A stretch of DNA of 27,634 nt from Euprymna scolopes (GCA_024364805.1 CM044491.1:115654432-115682065), one strand, 5' to 3'. Positions 1 to 9,717 are shown, counted from the stretch's first letter. Translations and numbers: made by a program. Notes: generated by a model not told the origin, from the sequence alone.

Positions 1-450
1 TATATATATATATATATATATCATGTATGTATATTATATATGTATATGATATATGTATTTCATATGCCATGTATTATATAATATGTATTATACATATTAC
101 GTGGTATATATTTGTATTATATAAGTATTTATAATATTTAATGTGTCTGGGTTATATGGATTGTTATGTGTGTGTGTGATATGTATTGTGTTTATATTAT
201 ATATGCGTGCGTAGTGTGTATCATATATGCGTTATATTTATTGTGTATTAGAGGTATACATCGATCAGATGTATTGCGTATTATATATATATGGCTTATA
301 TGCACTATGTATTATATATACATAGGTTGCATGTATTATATATACTCTAATATGAATTATATATGTGCATGTAATATGTATGTGTGTTATATGAAGTATA
401 TTTATATTATGTATATTCTCTTTATTATGTATATTATGTGATATAATATA
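1..450. repeat. Degenerate TA/TATG-rich simple repeat
   Basis: The window opens in pure (TA)n and runs into about 430 bases of decayed TATATG/TATTATATA units with almost no G or C. Open frames here are strings of Y, I, C and M caused by the repeat and are not genes. The last bases of the window (27621-27634) are again pure TA, so both edges lie in microsatellite. Confidence 0.9.
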
Positions 451-1477
451 TCACCTTTTATATATGTTGTGTTATAAGTGTGCGTGCATTGATATAATTT
501 TTTGCATATTTCTGGTATACTCTGCTTTAGGGAAAACAATGTTTTAATATATCGGTCAATTGAAGCACAAAAAATGGAGTAAAAAAAAGTCACAGAAAAT
601 CAATCAAATAAATAGGAGTACAATAAAGCATGATAAGTGGATTGAGATGAGAGGAAAGTTTTGTTTCGTTTTGCTCGCTTAATGACCCCTTTCCGTTAAA
701 GCATCAATCAACGGACACTCGTTAAGCAAACGTGGCCAGACACTTCCTCGGCCACACCCTGGTCGTCATATTTTCGGTCAGCGTGAAGATTCCGAACTTT
801 GCAAATGTTTACTTTCATGTCAGCAAATGTTTGCACGATCAATTGATCTTCCGCTCGAGATTGGACAGCCGAATGTGTGTGTATTTATTCAGAGAAGGCG
901 TTTTATGTGTTTTCATCGGGTTTTTTTTTTTTTTTTTCCTTGCGATCTCTCAAAACTGGTTCGTGGTTTTCGGAAAGATACGTTCACTGTACTTTTGTGT
1001 TTATTAACGGTCCACAGTTATTGTCTTTATTTTGGAAGATGCCCTATATCTATAAAGATAAAGCCGAGAGAGAAAAGCGTATGTTTTAATGTGTGCCCTC
1101 TTCTATCTATGATTATACGTCATTTTCTATTTCCGTCAACAGTGCAATGAAATTTGCAACTCGAACCCAACTGTTCACTTATACCGCGTAAGATATGGGG
1201 TTTACTACTGCTGGATATCAGTAACCCTTTGTGGTAGAAGAATGGCGTTAAATATATCTATGAATATAACTTTAGCACGACATTCAGCGTTTATAATAGT
1301 CGATATAATGATAAATTAATAAGAATATTCCTCAAGATAAGAGATAAACATTTCCTTAAAAACAATAAACTATGAGAAATGATCAATAGGAATAGTATTA
1401 AACTTAGTGATTGCTGCATTATTAACTTGCAATTAATCCATCTTTATAATCATAAAACTGTGGGCCGTCCGGCCATC
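451..1477. other. No gene seen; one less AT-rich patch
   Basis: No recognisable gene or element is visible. A patch at about 700-870 is less AT-rich than its surroundings and is open in two plus-strand frames, but the translations show no domain and the frames run on into a 17-base T tract near 920. It could be an old element or an unrecognised exon; nothing decides between them. Confidence 0.5.
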
Positions 1478-2418
1478 CTTGCTTGCTTGCTTGCTTGCTT
1501 GAATCTTGTCTTAGACTAATTTGTACATGCATATGGGCGTGACTCAGAGGCTATGGAATGAGGTTTTTTGGGGTTTTTTTTTACACGTAGGTCACCATTT
1601 ATCAAGGCCCGATGGCCACTCAGGGATAAGGGTTATTGTGTGTACAGTAATCAATGAAATAGTATTGTAGTAATCATTAGTATTGGGGGTTTTGATAAAG
1701 TGTCTTACTTAAGGCGGCGGTTTGTCAGGAGTTTGTTTATGTTGGAATTGAAGACGTCCAAGTTGTAGTCAGGTGGAAAACAGGCAAGCGGCAGAGAGTT
1801 CCACTGGCGTGCAGTTCTAAGAAAGAAGCTTTGCTCATGGAATCTACGTTTGGATTTAGGCACAGATAAAGAGTGGGGAAAATTGTTGACAGTGGTTTCA
1901 GCCAGACGGGTGTTTTTTGTGAAACATTGGCGAGGGGGGACGAGGGATTGGAGCTCAGACGAGCACCTGTCATGGAAATAGCGATAAAACAAAGACAGGC
2001 TCACAACGTCTCTTCTGTGGGAGAGAGGTTGCATGGAAGAGAAAAGGGCATCCCCCACTAAACCACGAAGTCTATTTTGTACTCTGTCAAGGCAGGATAG
2101 GTTGTATTTAGCAGATCCTGTCCAGATGTGGCAGCAGTACTTCATCCTTGGACGTACTTGGCTTTTATACAGATAGAGAATTGCATCTGTAGTGAGATAT
2201 CTTCTGGGGCGATAGAAGGATCCCACCATTTTCCCAGCGTCCCTGGCAACAGATTTGATGGACGTGTTCCATTTCAGATCAGGAGTAAAGGTCAAACCCA
2301 GAAGCTTGTCAAAACATGGAGCCTCTCCAAGACGAGAGCCATCCATTTCAATTGATGCCAGATGGGGATCAGAGCGTTGATCATGTAAAGATAGAAGCTT
2401 GGTTTTTGATGCATTATT
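1478..2418 (-). mobile_element. 5'-truncated non-LTR retrotransposon (LINE), CR1/Jockey-like
   Basis: This is the 3' part of a LINE read on the minus strand: the C-terminal end of the reverse-transcriptase ORF, a 3' UTR of about 200 bases (1504-1704), and a tail of six tetranucleotide units (CTTG on the plus strand, CAAG on the element strand; 1478-1501). The 5' end breaks off about 2418, where homology to the usual N-A-S-K-T-K segment stops next to a TAG. Endonuclease and the catalytic polymerase motifs are absent, as expected for 5' truncation during target-primed reverse transcription. The microsatellite tail instead of poly-A favours a CR1/L2-like lineage over classical Jockey; that placement is an inference. 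No target-site duplication was obvious. Confidence 0.88.
1705..2418 (-). pseudogene. LINE reverse-transcriptase C-terminal fragment, open
   Basis: 237 codons without a stop. The first methionine is at 2346, but homology continues upstream to about 2415 (N-A-S-K-T-K-L-L-S-L), so that methionine is not a natural start. Family landmarks in order: LGLTF..DLKW, where the thumb begins; the SVARDAGKMVGSFYRPRRYL helix; LYKSQVRPRMKYCCHIW; LDRVQNRLRGLVGD; QPLSHRRDVVSLSLFYRYFH; and a terminal RTARQWNSLPLACFPP. These are diagnostic of the post-catalytic region of Jockey/CR1-type reverse transcriptases. The Y-x-D-D active site lies upstream and is missing, so the fragment cannot polymerise. The absence of stops or frameshifts over 700 bases suggests this insertion is younger than the fragments at 3120-3800. 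Confidence 0.9.
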
Positions 2419-3119
2419 CTAGCTCATGACATCCAAGCCATATAGTTTTGATCTCCATATTATATATTAGGTTCAATATAATAATCGATAGAGAATTTTC
2501 TTGATAAGGAATGCGTAATTTGCATGAATTAAAATATCATATTTAAGCGTATCTTACGACCGGACACACTAAGTAGTTAGCTTGTAATAAATAAGCAATG
2601 TAGAAATAATTTGCAATATTGGCTCTAATTGTGATACCAATGCTAGTGATATCAGCATTAATACCAACCTATGTAATTGCAAAATAAGAGATGATTGCCC
2701 ACTAATGAATAAATGTCCAAAATCTACTGCCATCATCAAACCACCTAGGCAAAAACACAAACGGAGTACACGGAAAATAATTTCAAGTACAGGTAAAATC
2801 ACCGCATAATAAATCTTAAATGTATCTATTCTTTGATAGACATAGAAGAAATTTGAAATCCAAAAACCGAGTTAATTTATTAAATCAAAAAGAATCATGA
2901 ATTTATAGGTAAATGAAATCAAAGAAATACTTGATTAACAGGGTCAGCTCGGGTTAATTTTTTAAAATTAATAAGTATTAAATAAAACTAAAGTCAATGC
3001 TTGAAAAATAATAACAAAGAAAATGTTATTAGTGATGTAACAGTAATGTTAATAACACCAATAAAAATATATATAAATTGAAAGGGTCGCTGCAAAAATG
3101 GATGTATCATGCAACCGCT
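2419..3119. other. AT-rich spacer, nothing recognised
   Basis: I see no gene or repeat I can name. A minus-strand open frame at 2569-2802 is hydrophobic (many L, I, V), as AT-rich noncoding DNA often translates, and has no domain or coding signature. Confidence 0.5.
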
Positions 3120-3357
3120 CAATCAGTTACCTCCCTTCTGACGCAATCATTTACCAGTATGGTAGTCAAATGTCTAAGGGTGGAGCACTGTTGTCATATC
3201 TGGGCAATTGCTGCTCAAAACATTCTTTCCGTCTATGACAGTCTAGAACCGGCTTCGAAATCTAGTGGGAGAGTGTTCTCATCTATTTTATACAGCCCCT
3301 TTCTTCTAAAAGAAACGTTGCTAGTTTTTCTCTGTTTTGTAGTTATTTTTAGGACAA
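3120..3357 (+). mobile_element. Old LINE reverse-transcriptase fragment, plus strand
   Basis: Within a 161-codon frame (3078-3563), the stretch VEHCCHIW..AAQNILSVYDSLE matches the MKYCCHIW..AKYNLSCLDRVQ segment of the LINE at 1705-2418. At the DNA level the match continues through a decayed equivalent of QPLSHRRDVVSLSLFYRYFHD at about 3293-3355, out of that frame in places. Only the first half of the open frame is therefore LINE-derived, and its openness is chance. It is more diverged than the 1478-2418 copy. Confidence 0.75.
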
Positions 3358-3800
3358 AAATTGCTCATGGAAGTTGTGGTTCGTTTTTGGTACAAAAAAC
3401 AGCAAGGACAATTATTTTCTGTGGTTGTAACCAAGTGAGCCTTTGCTATGAATATTATACAGCAGAAGAATATTTCGTTTTTGTTAAAGAGGCTATATGG
3501 ATGAGAAGAAATCATCGTCCACCAGACTTCAAAGTCGATTCTGTACTTTGTCAATACAAATAAGAGTTTTCTGAGTGGCACCTGCCTACACATGATGCCA
3601 ACACAACATATAAGCTTGGCACAAAGCTGGCTCACATACAAGTATAGAAGTTCATTTTTGGAATGGTAAAATCATCCAGCTATTTTTTGCAGCAACCTTA
3701 GATCTGTCTTACATTTCAAGTCTAGCATGGAAGTCCATCTTTGAAGCTTATCAAAAAGGAGGCTTATTCGAGGAGAGAGAGAGAAATTCGTTTCGACTGA
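3357..3800 (-). mobile_element. Old LINE reverse-transcriptase fragment, minus strand
   Basis: On the minus strand, MYVSQLCAKLICCVGIMCRQV..LLFVLTKYRIDFEVWWTMISSHPYS (3641 downward) aligns with LYKSQVRPRMKYCCHIWTGSA..LSCLDRVQNRLRGLVGDALFSSMQP of the younger copy. DNA similarity also runs at 3357-3500 (TTGCTCATGGAA shared with 1831-1842) and out to about 3770 (GAAGCTTATCAAAA against GAAGCTTGTCAAAA at 2301-2314). It meets the plus-strand fragment tail to tail near 3357. Both contain the same part of the enzyme, so this is two separate copies rather than one copy with a twin-primed 5' inversion. Confidence 0.72.
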
Positions 3801-4649
3801 GGACTAGTTTGTGCATCACTTTTTGGAAAATGCTATACTCCATAATGGAAACCCATCTGATAACAGGTTATCAGTAATTATCTTTGATTATAGAGAACAC
3901 CTTAGGGGTTGGTGAGTGACTAATCCACATTATGATGGCTATACGTTTTATGGGATAGAATTACTCCTAGGCAAATTTTATAGGTGTTATTTATAGAATA
4001 ATTGTCTTTCGAAAAAACAAGCTGTTCAGAACTCTAACCCTGAACGCAACTTTAATTATTATATAGAATGAATTCTTTAAAACGCCTTAACTATAAGACA
4101 AATAAATAATCTAGTACACTTTCTCACCTTCGTTTTCCCGATGGATAATATTTGATAAAACAAGTTATCGATGCCTATGTGATTATATTATTTCACGCTT
4201 ATGAAAAGTATATTATGTTAAAAATCAATTCAGCAGCTTAATCTGTAGCTAGAAAGATAAGTTTTAACCGATAAACTGGGTTATCTCGCCAACAAAAGTA
4301 ATTTGTGAAAGAGCTCTCTGCTGGGAATTAGGAAATCCATGAACAATCTCTTACTAAACCGTCCACTTGGGATACAACGGCAGTTAAAGAATGGGGTAAA
4401 GATATGTAACTGGGCAACGACGCAGATGGTTGAAGAAAGACTTTTGTCTGCACGAATATTTAAACACGGTATTTTTTTTTAGATATATATTTACCACTCT
4501 CAAGAAACAATTCTTGATTTAGTGAAATATCAGGAAATGATCTGTTGTTCGTGGTGTTGTTGATTTTGTTGTTGTTTTGTTTTTTTTGTTTTTGTTTTTT
4601 TGGCGGCGGCACATGGAGCTTTCACACAACTCAACAGATTTGATTGGAG
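3801..4649. other. Spacer, nothing recognised
   Basis: No gene, repeat or motif that I can support, apart from G/T-rich simple sequence at about 4555-4600. Confidence 0.5.
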
Positions 4650-5010
4650 ACCTGTGGTGTTCTCTGGAAACTTAGTGACAACAAGTCTCCCCAGATGTCC
4701 AGCTCTCTCCGCCTCCTTCGATAGCATTTGTAAATAAATTTACGCCATCACAACAGTCTCTTACCATTGATTTCTCGCTGGTAGCGGCCATTGGTCTATA
4801 CTGGAATAGTATTATTATTCTCTGGGAGTTCTCGCGCATGCAATCATCAGGGAAAACTCAATGGCAATCATCTATGGTGTTCTCTGAAATCTGAGTGACA
4901 AGAAGTCTCCCTATATTTCCGGTGTTTCCTATCGCTATCGATGACAACACGTTATAACAGCTTCTTAACATCGATTTCTTGGTTGCAATAGCTATTGGTA
5001 TTGAGGTTTT
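4650..5010. repeat. Diverged direct duplication, two ~150-bp units
   Basis: The segment 4651-4800 and the segment 4871-5005 share, in order: TATGGTGTTCTCTG-like, GTGACAA.AAGTCTCCC, TCC.TCG(C)TATCGAT-like, ACAACAG.CT(T/C)TTA.CAT, GATTTCT.G.T..C and ATTGGT. Spacing shrinks from about 220 to 203 bases along the alignment, so small deletions have accumulated. The family is unknown to me. Confidence 0.65.
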
Positions 5011-5263
5011 AGTAGAGAAAGCCTCTCCAAATTCCCAGTTCTGTCCGCATTCTTCCAGTGGATGTCTGACTAGTGCTCTTTCTCCTCGTCCTCCCAGACC
5101 TTTTAAAACTCTTTCATGTTGTCCATCTGATGTAGACGCCCCATTTGGGTGGATAATATTTTATGGTTTCGATTTACTTGGTTTCCTGTCGTCGTGTTTT
5201 TTTTGGGGGGGGTCCTATTATAGCATATAAGGTACTGGTTCGGCATTCTAGGATTTTTCTTCT

Positions 5264-5292
5264 TATTATTATTATCTTATTATTATTATTAT

Positions 5293-5339
<47 letters not shown>
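5264..5339. repeat. Compound (ATT)n(AGT)n microsatellite
   Basis: About ten ATT/TTA trinucleotides pass directly into about sixteen AGT repeats. A plus-strand frame reading into poly-valine here is an artefact of the repeat. Confidence 0.95.
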
Positions 5340-6784
5340 TTCTAACTGCAATATCGTTTTGTTTTTCGCGAAAATTTATTGGTACCGCTGCTGTTAAAGA
5401 TTATAGGTGTGAAAAGTCGGCGGTAGATGATGGTGCTGAATTAACAAACTAACAAGAACTTGGTATTGTCCCTTCGTTGCTGTTATTGTGGACGAGAGAG
5501 GTGGAAGTCTAGTTGGTCCGTCATTATCGTGAATAACCCGGAGTCGTCTGGCAAAGGGATCCTGTTGTATGCACTGCTGGGGGAAACGCTATATTGCAAA
5601 TGACACGGATACTGAGCTCGCTTGGTGAGTAAATAGACTCTGTATACAGCCGGAACAGCTACTGCTCATTAAAACTCTTGGATTAAGTCTGTGCAGGACG
5701 ATAAAATTATGTTTATCACTGCCACAAAATCTGTTGAAAGATCAAACCTTCAATATTTTAAGTGTGACAACGATAAACGAGAGCAAAGGAACGAACAATA
5801 GTTTACGTTGCTTTTCATTTTGTCATGTAAATATATTTGAAAAAAAAGAGCTTAAATTGAAATACATATACAGTTAATGATTGCACTTCTCTTGATTGAC
5901 CCGTTCAAATGCATGGCCACTTTAATATACAGTCGTACGTCCCTAAAAGGGTGAATCCAGTTTGGAGTAATCTGTCGATTATGTGTCTGTTTTTGGTAGG
6001 CTGAAGATTATATCAATAAATGCAACCCATAAATCTTATCTAGTGACATTTTGTTCGAATGTCAGAAAATAGATAACTTTAAAGGTGGCAGTGGAATTGA
6101 AATAGTAGGAAAAGTCGATAACAAAACGTCAGTTCTTTTCCAGTTATCTGTAAGCATTTCTGTCAGCGTGATGTCACCATCAAACATGGATTAGATTAAA
6201 TTAGTATTAAAAAGAAATAATGCAGTGCGAAGGAGAAAGACTAGAGAGGAGAGAAAAGAAAAAAAAGTAAGAAACCAATAGGAAATAAAGAAATAATTTT
6301 AGTTTTTCTCAGTATTGCGGAAGCAGCCATTTGCTTCCTTCAAGACAAAAGAATGTTTCCTCCACAAAGGAGATGTAAAAATGTACACAATACGGTCTTG
6401 TAAATCTGAGAAGCTGTGAAAGGAAACACTGCAATTCCTTTGTTTATTTTATTTATTTTTTTTATAATTATGTGATTATTTAATAGTATTCAAAACGATT
6501 TATTTTAAATTTTGCTCGAATTTAAATAACAACATTTACTGTTTGAAGTTTAAATAACGTATCGATATTTCTACATTTTCTGTGTTATGTGGTAGTGTTA
6601 TACATATTTTAGAAATAATGGATTTATTTAGAAACTATATAGGTACATCTAACAATAGAATAACAATTCATTGCCGTTATGGCCACAGAATCATGAGGTG
6701 TATTTTACAACATACGTTTTGCTAATACAGTTCTTGTTAACGACGTCACTGTGTTCCTGTCAACTTGCCTACCCACAGATCGTG
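5340..6784. other. Spacer, nothing recognised
   Basis: No supported gene. 5460-5630 is less AT-rich and ends in a good splice-donor lookalike (GGTGAGTAAAT near 5625), but the only open frame of about 50 codons stops before it, so I do not call an exon. 6230-6480 is A/T-run rich. Confidence 0.5.
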
Positions 6785-6940
6785 TTTTAATGCGAGGAAA
6801 ATCCAGCATCCTTAAAAAGAGGAATTTTGGATAAGAATTGGAAAAAAAATTGCCTCAGTTATGAAGGAGTTTTCCTCCATTGACCGAAGACAGAAAAGGT
6901 AAAGTGTAGCATCAGAACAGATACAACACTGTGATCTTAG
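6785..6940. repeat. Dispersed repeat, copy 1 (sister at 20866-21010)
   Basis: It shares an ordered set of blocks with 20866-21010 in the same orientation: AAAATCCAGC, AATTTTG, a GCCTCAGT block, a CAGTGACC-like block, AAGACAGAAAAG, and ACAGATAC. Both copies have similar spacing, so they are members of one interspersed family. No coding capacity is visible. Confidence 0.75.
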
Positions 6941-6984
6941 CCAGAACGCCAGATGTCTTCATTCTTACCGGCCTGCAAGACTGT

Positions 6985-7332
6985 TATAATCTTTTTGTCA
7001 GTTTTACAAACACTTTTTAGAGTCCTTTTGGGGTTTGGTGTGTTGCTTTTACAGAATATTAATTCTTTTATGTATAATTTATGGGTTGATTTATCTGTTT
7101 TATGGCATATAAAGATTTTTATGGTCATTTAAGGTTTTACCTATCTATTTGATGGCATATTAACGTTTTCGGGGTCATTGAGGTTGCTTTCCTTTCTGTT
7201 TTACGCCACATACGTCTTTGAGATTATTTATGGCTTTGTATATCTATTTGACGCCATAGACACCTTTTTGTGTTATTTATTGTTTAGTCGTGTTTTTATA
7301 CCGCATATACACTCTTTTCTGCGATTATTCGA
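6985..7332. repeat. ~50-bp minisatellite, five clear units plus older ones
   Basis: Units begin at 7082, 7132, 7181, 7231 and 7281 and are 50, 49, 50, 50 and 50 bases long. Each has a TATCT(A/G)TTT-like block, then TGGCATAT or CGCCATA, then a T-rich stretch and GGTCATT or an equivalent. Two shorter, more eroded units precede them (about 6985-7081). Units differ at many positions, so the array is old and not homogenised. Confidence 0.8.
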
Positions 7333-7899
7333 AGTTTGCTTTGCAACTTTTTCTTTGATTGAATTCGCGCCAAACAAGGTATGGCGCAACATGATATAAG
7401 GAACTAATCATAATAAAAAGAGTGAGAATGTAGAATCACTTCAATACAATTTTAGCCTGAGAGAAATCCAACCACCAGCATTCACTTCTGTGGATTCCAA
7501 AAGAGCTAGACAGAAAGTAAGCTATTTAAGAGTAAATATGCAAGGAAGGGATTACAAGGTTCATTGACAAAGTAATCCACTTCTAAACTAGTAAACTGCC
7601 TGCTCAATAACCGGCTGTTTATCGTGACATTCTCTCCAGAATATAAAGTTCCAATGTTTTTTTTTCTTATCATTGAAGAAGTACCAGGAACAACATACTT
7701 TTTTTTCTTATGTTGTCCAATAGTGATGCCAGATTGAAAAAATGTTTTAAATCTAAGAAGCGTTCGCGACAATGCAACTATTTGGGGATTAATAAACCTT
7801 CATTTCTGTTGACGGCAAATCATTATTTCCGGTTATGTAACAATACAACAGACCACCTATTAGAAACTTCAGTTTATAAACGATTCATTAGATACACAA
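7333..7899. other. Spacer, nothing recognised
   Basis: Overlapping short open frames on both strands (7506-7913) show no domain or coding bias. Confidence 0.5.
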
Positions 7900-7904
7900 T
7901 GCCA

Positions 7905-8178
7905 TTTTATTAATAGGAGGAAAGTTTAGACGTTTCTAAAAAAAAAACTAGTACGTTATAATTGCATGCTTTATAAATCCTTGATTTGGTTTCCTTTGTC
8001 AGAAAAATTGGAGTTGTATGTATATTAACATTCTATAATTATATTGCAATTAATTAGCTCTTGTTATTAATCTGAGAGTTCGCAAAAATATGTCTAAAAT
8101 AAAAAATAATAACGAAAACTTTATTAATAGGAGGAAAGTTCAGACGTTTCTCAAAAACTAGTAGGTTATAATTACTTA
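7905..8178. repeat. AT-rich dispersed repeat, first unit and start of second
   Basis: A unit of about 220 bases starts with AATAGGAGGAAAGTT, passes through ACGTTATAATT, GATTTGG.TTCCTTTGT and AATTAATTAG.T, and ends at CTGAGAGTTCG. A second unit begins with the same AATAGGAGGAAAGTT at about 8127 and is interrupted at 8179. A related copy lies on the opposite strand at about 16080-16200 (shared AGAGCTAATTAATTA). Confidence 0.75.
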
Positions 8179-8333
8179 CGTATTATTTGAATCCATCGGA
8201 CTACTGTTCTTATCTTGAGTGTGATTTTGACAAATTTCGGTCGATGTAACCTCCGACCTTCTTTAGGTGTATCTTGTCGAATTCGGGAATGTTTCTGTCA
8301 AACTCGGGAATTTGGATGAATCCAAATAATACG
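8179..8333 (-). mobile_element. 155-bp insert with short inverted ends and a hammerhead-like core
   Basis: It is bounded by 19-base imperfect inverted repeats: CGTATTATTTGAATCCATC at 8179-8197, and the reverse complement of CGTATTATTTGGATTCATC at 8315-8333. It interrupts the second unit of the surrounding AT-rich repeat, whose remainder resumes after 8334. On the minus strand, 8266-8235 reads CTAAAGA, a 5-bp stem GGTCG/CGACC, then GAAA, which is the layout of a hammerhead ribozyme core with one changed position in the CTGANGA box. The same unit recurs at 17410-17520. Hammerhead cores are known in Penelope-like retroelements and retrozymes; membership of that group is an inference. Confidence 0.6.
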
Positions 8334-8545
8334 AATAAGCAATCCTCATTTCAAAAATTCAGAAACGTTATAATTACACATTTTACAAATCCCATGATTT
8401 GGGTTCCTTTGTAACAAAAATTAGAGTAATATTTATATTAAAATTTTATAATTACATTGTAATTAATTAGATAGTGTTATTTATCTGAGAGTTCGAAATA
8501 ATGTTTAAAAATATAACAATGAAAAATTAGCAATTACATTATTAA
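8334..8545. repeat. AT-rich dispersed repeat, remainder of second unit
   Basis: This continues the unit broken at 8179: ACGTTATAATTAC, CATGATTTGGGTTCCTTTGT, ATTGTAATTAATTAG and TATCTGAGAGTTCG match the first unit at 7955-8085 in order and spacing. Confidence 0.75.
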
Positions 8546-8808
8546 AAATATAAATATAGATAAATAATTAGTATTTCAAATGCCACCAAAACACCTTAAG
8601 TTATTCCAATAGGCAAAGGGCCGAATAGTTAAATATCGATGGATACGAGATATCTAAAATATATTAAATGATTATGGAAGTTTAAAAAAAATGGCTAAAT
8701 ATAAGAGAAATATAGAAAGATATTTATACATGGATATCTAATACGCATTATTATTACATGTATGTAGATGTGTCAGAAGGGGGCAAGTAGTCATAGTATA
8801 TTCAAAAT

Positions 8809-8978
8809 GTACTTCTGCAGTTTACTAAACGTGCTGATATATGGTTTATATTAAGAAAACATGTAAAGCGAACTTCTTTAACTATTATTTAATTTTAAAA
8901 ACGAAAGATACTGTAAAATTGAATATGACTTTTAAATCCTGTTTAAAATATTGTTCGGCCCGTAAACTGCAGAAGTAC
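8809..8978. repeat. 170-bp segment with exact 17-bp inverted ends
   Basis: GTACTTCTGCAGTTTAC at 8809-8825 is the exact reverse complement of 8962-8978. The interior is noncoding. The size and inverted ends suggest a small non-autonomous DNA element (MITE), but no clear target duplication is visible. Confidence 0.55.
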
Positions 8979-9565
8979 GAAATAAAGTAAATACGTATAA
9001 ATCAGTTTGAAACGAATTTTGTTTGTTTCCTCTAGGCAGATTGATTCTGTTGTCTGTTTGTTTGTTAGTTGGTTAGTTGGTTAGACGACTCAGATGTTTG
9101 TATACAACTCCCGAAGATCGTGCTTCATTGGTATCTGGTCTAAACGAAGTTCTTCTCATTGTTCACAGCTATTTGTTAACCTGCAGGATCGCAGGGCTTA
9201 TCCCCGACATAGAGAACAACTAGTATCAGCGGTTTCTTTCGAAGTCGGAAAAGGTTTGACCCAGAACACACCAATGAATGATACAGAAATATTGCTACTT
9301 TCACTCAACTTATTTGCGCTACTATGTCTGGCACGTATTTGCTTGCCACATGCAGACGCAGAAATTTTCAGAGGACGATGAATCCTAACGCTAATACCTC
9401 CTTGATTTTCATCAGTCGTTGCGCAGGGTAGCTCTTGCCATCTCCTCTACGACGCTGAGGTAAAGTTGAAATTTTGATTCTGTGGTTTGCCTGATTCTTT
9501 CTAGCATCATGTATTTACAGTAAACAATAGGTGAAGTTTGTCAACATCCATAAATGGTACTATAG

Positions 9566-9632
9566 AACGGACCGGATTCGAACTTGTTACACGCAGATTT
9601 TCATTCTGCATCATTAACTATACTATCACCGT
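9566..9632 (-). other. tRNA-like sequence (SINE head or tRNA pseudogene)
   Basis: On the minus strand there is an A-box-like segment (TAGTATAGTTAATGA), a perfect 5-bp anticodon stem (GCAGA/TCTGC) around ATGAAAA, which would give anticodon GAA (Phe), and a B-box-like AAGTTCGAATCC. Only about four acceptor pairs (ACGG/CCGT) remain and the T-stem is largely mismatched, so it is not a working tRNA. It is best read as a decayed tRNA pseudogene or the head of a tRNA-derived SINE. Confidence 0.6.
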
Positions 9633-9698
9633 CAATACGCATAGGTTAAATAAAATGGTCAGTTCACTCCCCTAAAGATATCGATCAGAAAAATACGC

Positions 9699-9717
9699 CT
9701 GAAGAAGCACTCGAAAC
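9699..9717 (+). other. Short hammerhead-like motif
   Basis: CTGAAGA, a 5-base spacer and CTCGAAAC sit together, followed by CATTG as in the copy at 17891-17900. The stem II region is very short here, so this is at best a worn relic of the same repeat family. Confidence 0.35.

Noticed and set aside
166-441. Open frame of 91 codons
   Set aside because: It lies in TA-rich simple repeat; the translation is almost entirely Y, I, C and M.
732-1150. Overlapping plus-strand frames up to 107 codons
   Set aside because: Two frames are open at once, they cross a long T run, and no domain or splice context is visible.
3078-3563. 161-codon frame as a possible gene
   Set aside because: Its first half is a relic of LINE reverse transcriptase and its second half is the antisense of another such relic.
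5600-5640. Strong splice-donor lookalike as evidence for an exon
   Set aside because: The only long open frame upstream stops before the donor and shows no recognisable protein.
9094-9381. 95-codon frame whose last 35 codons look like a signal peptide (MNDTEILLLSLNLFALLCLARICLPHADA)
   Set aside because: The frame ends five residues after the would-be cleavage site, with no mature peptide and no convincing donor before the stop.
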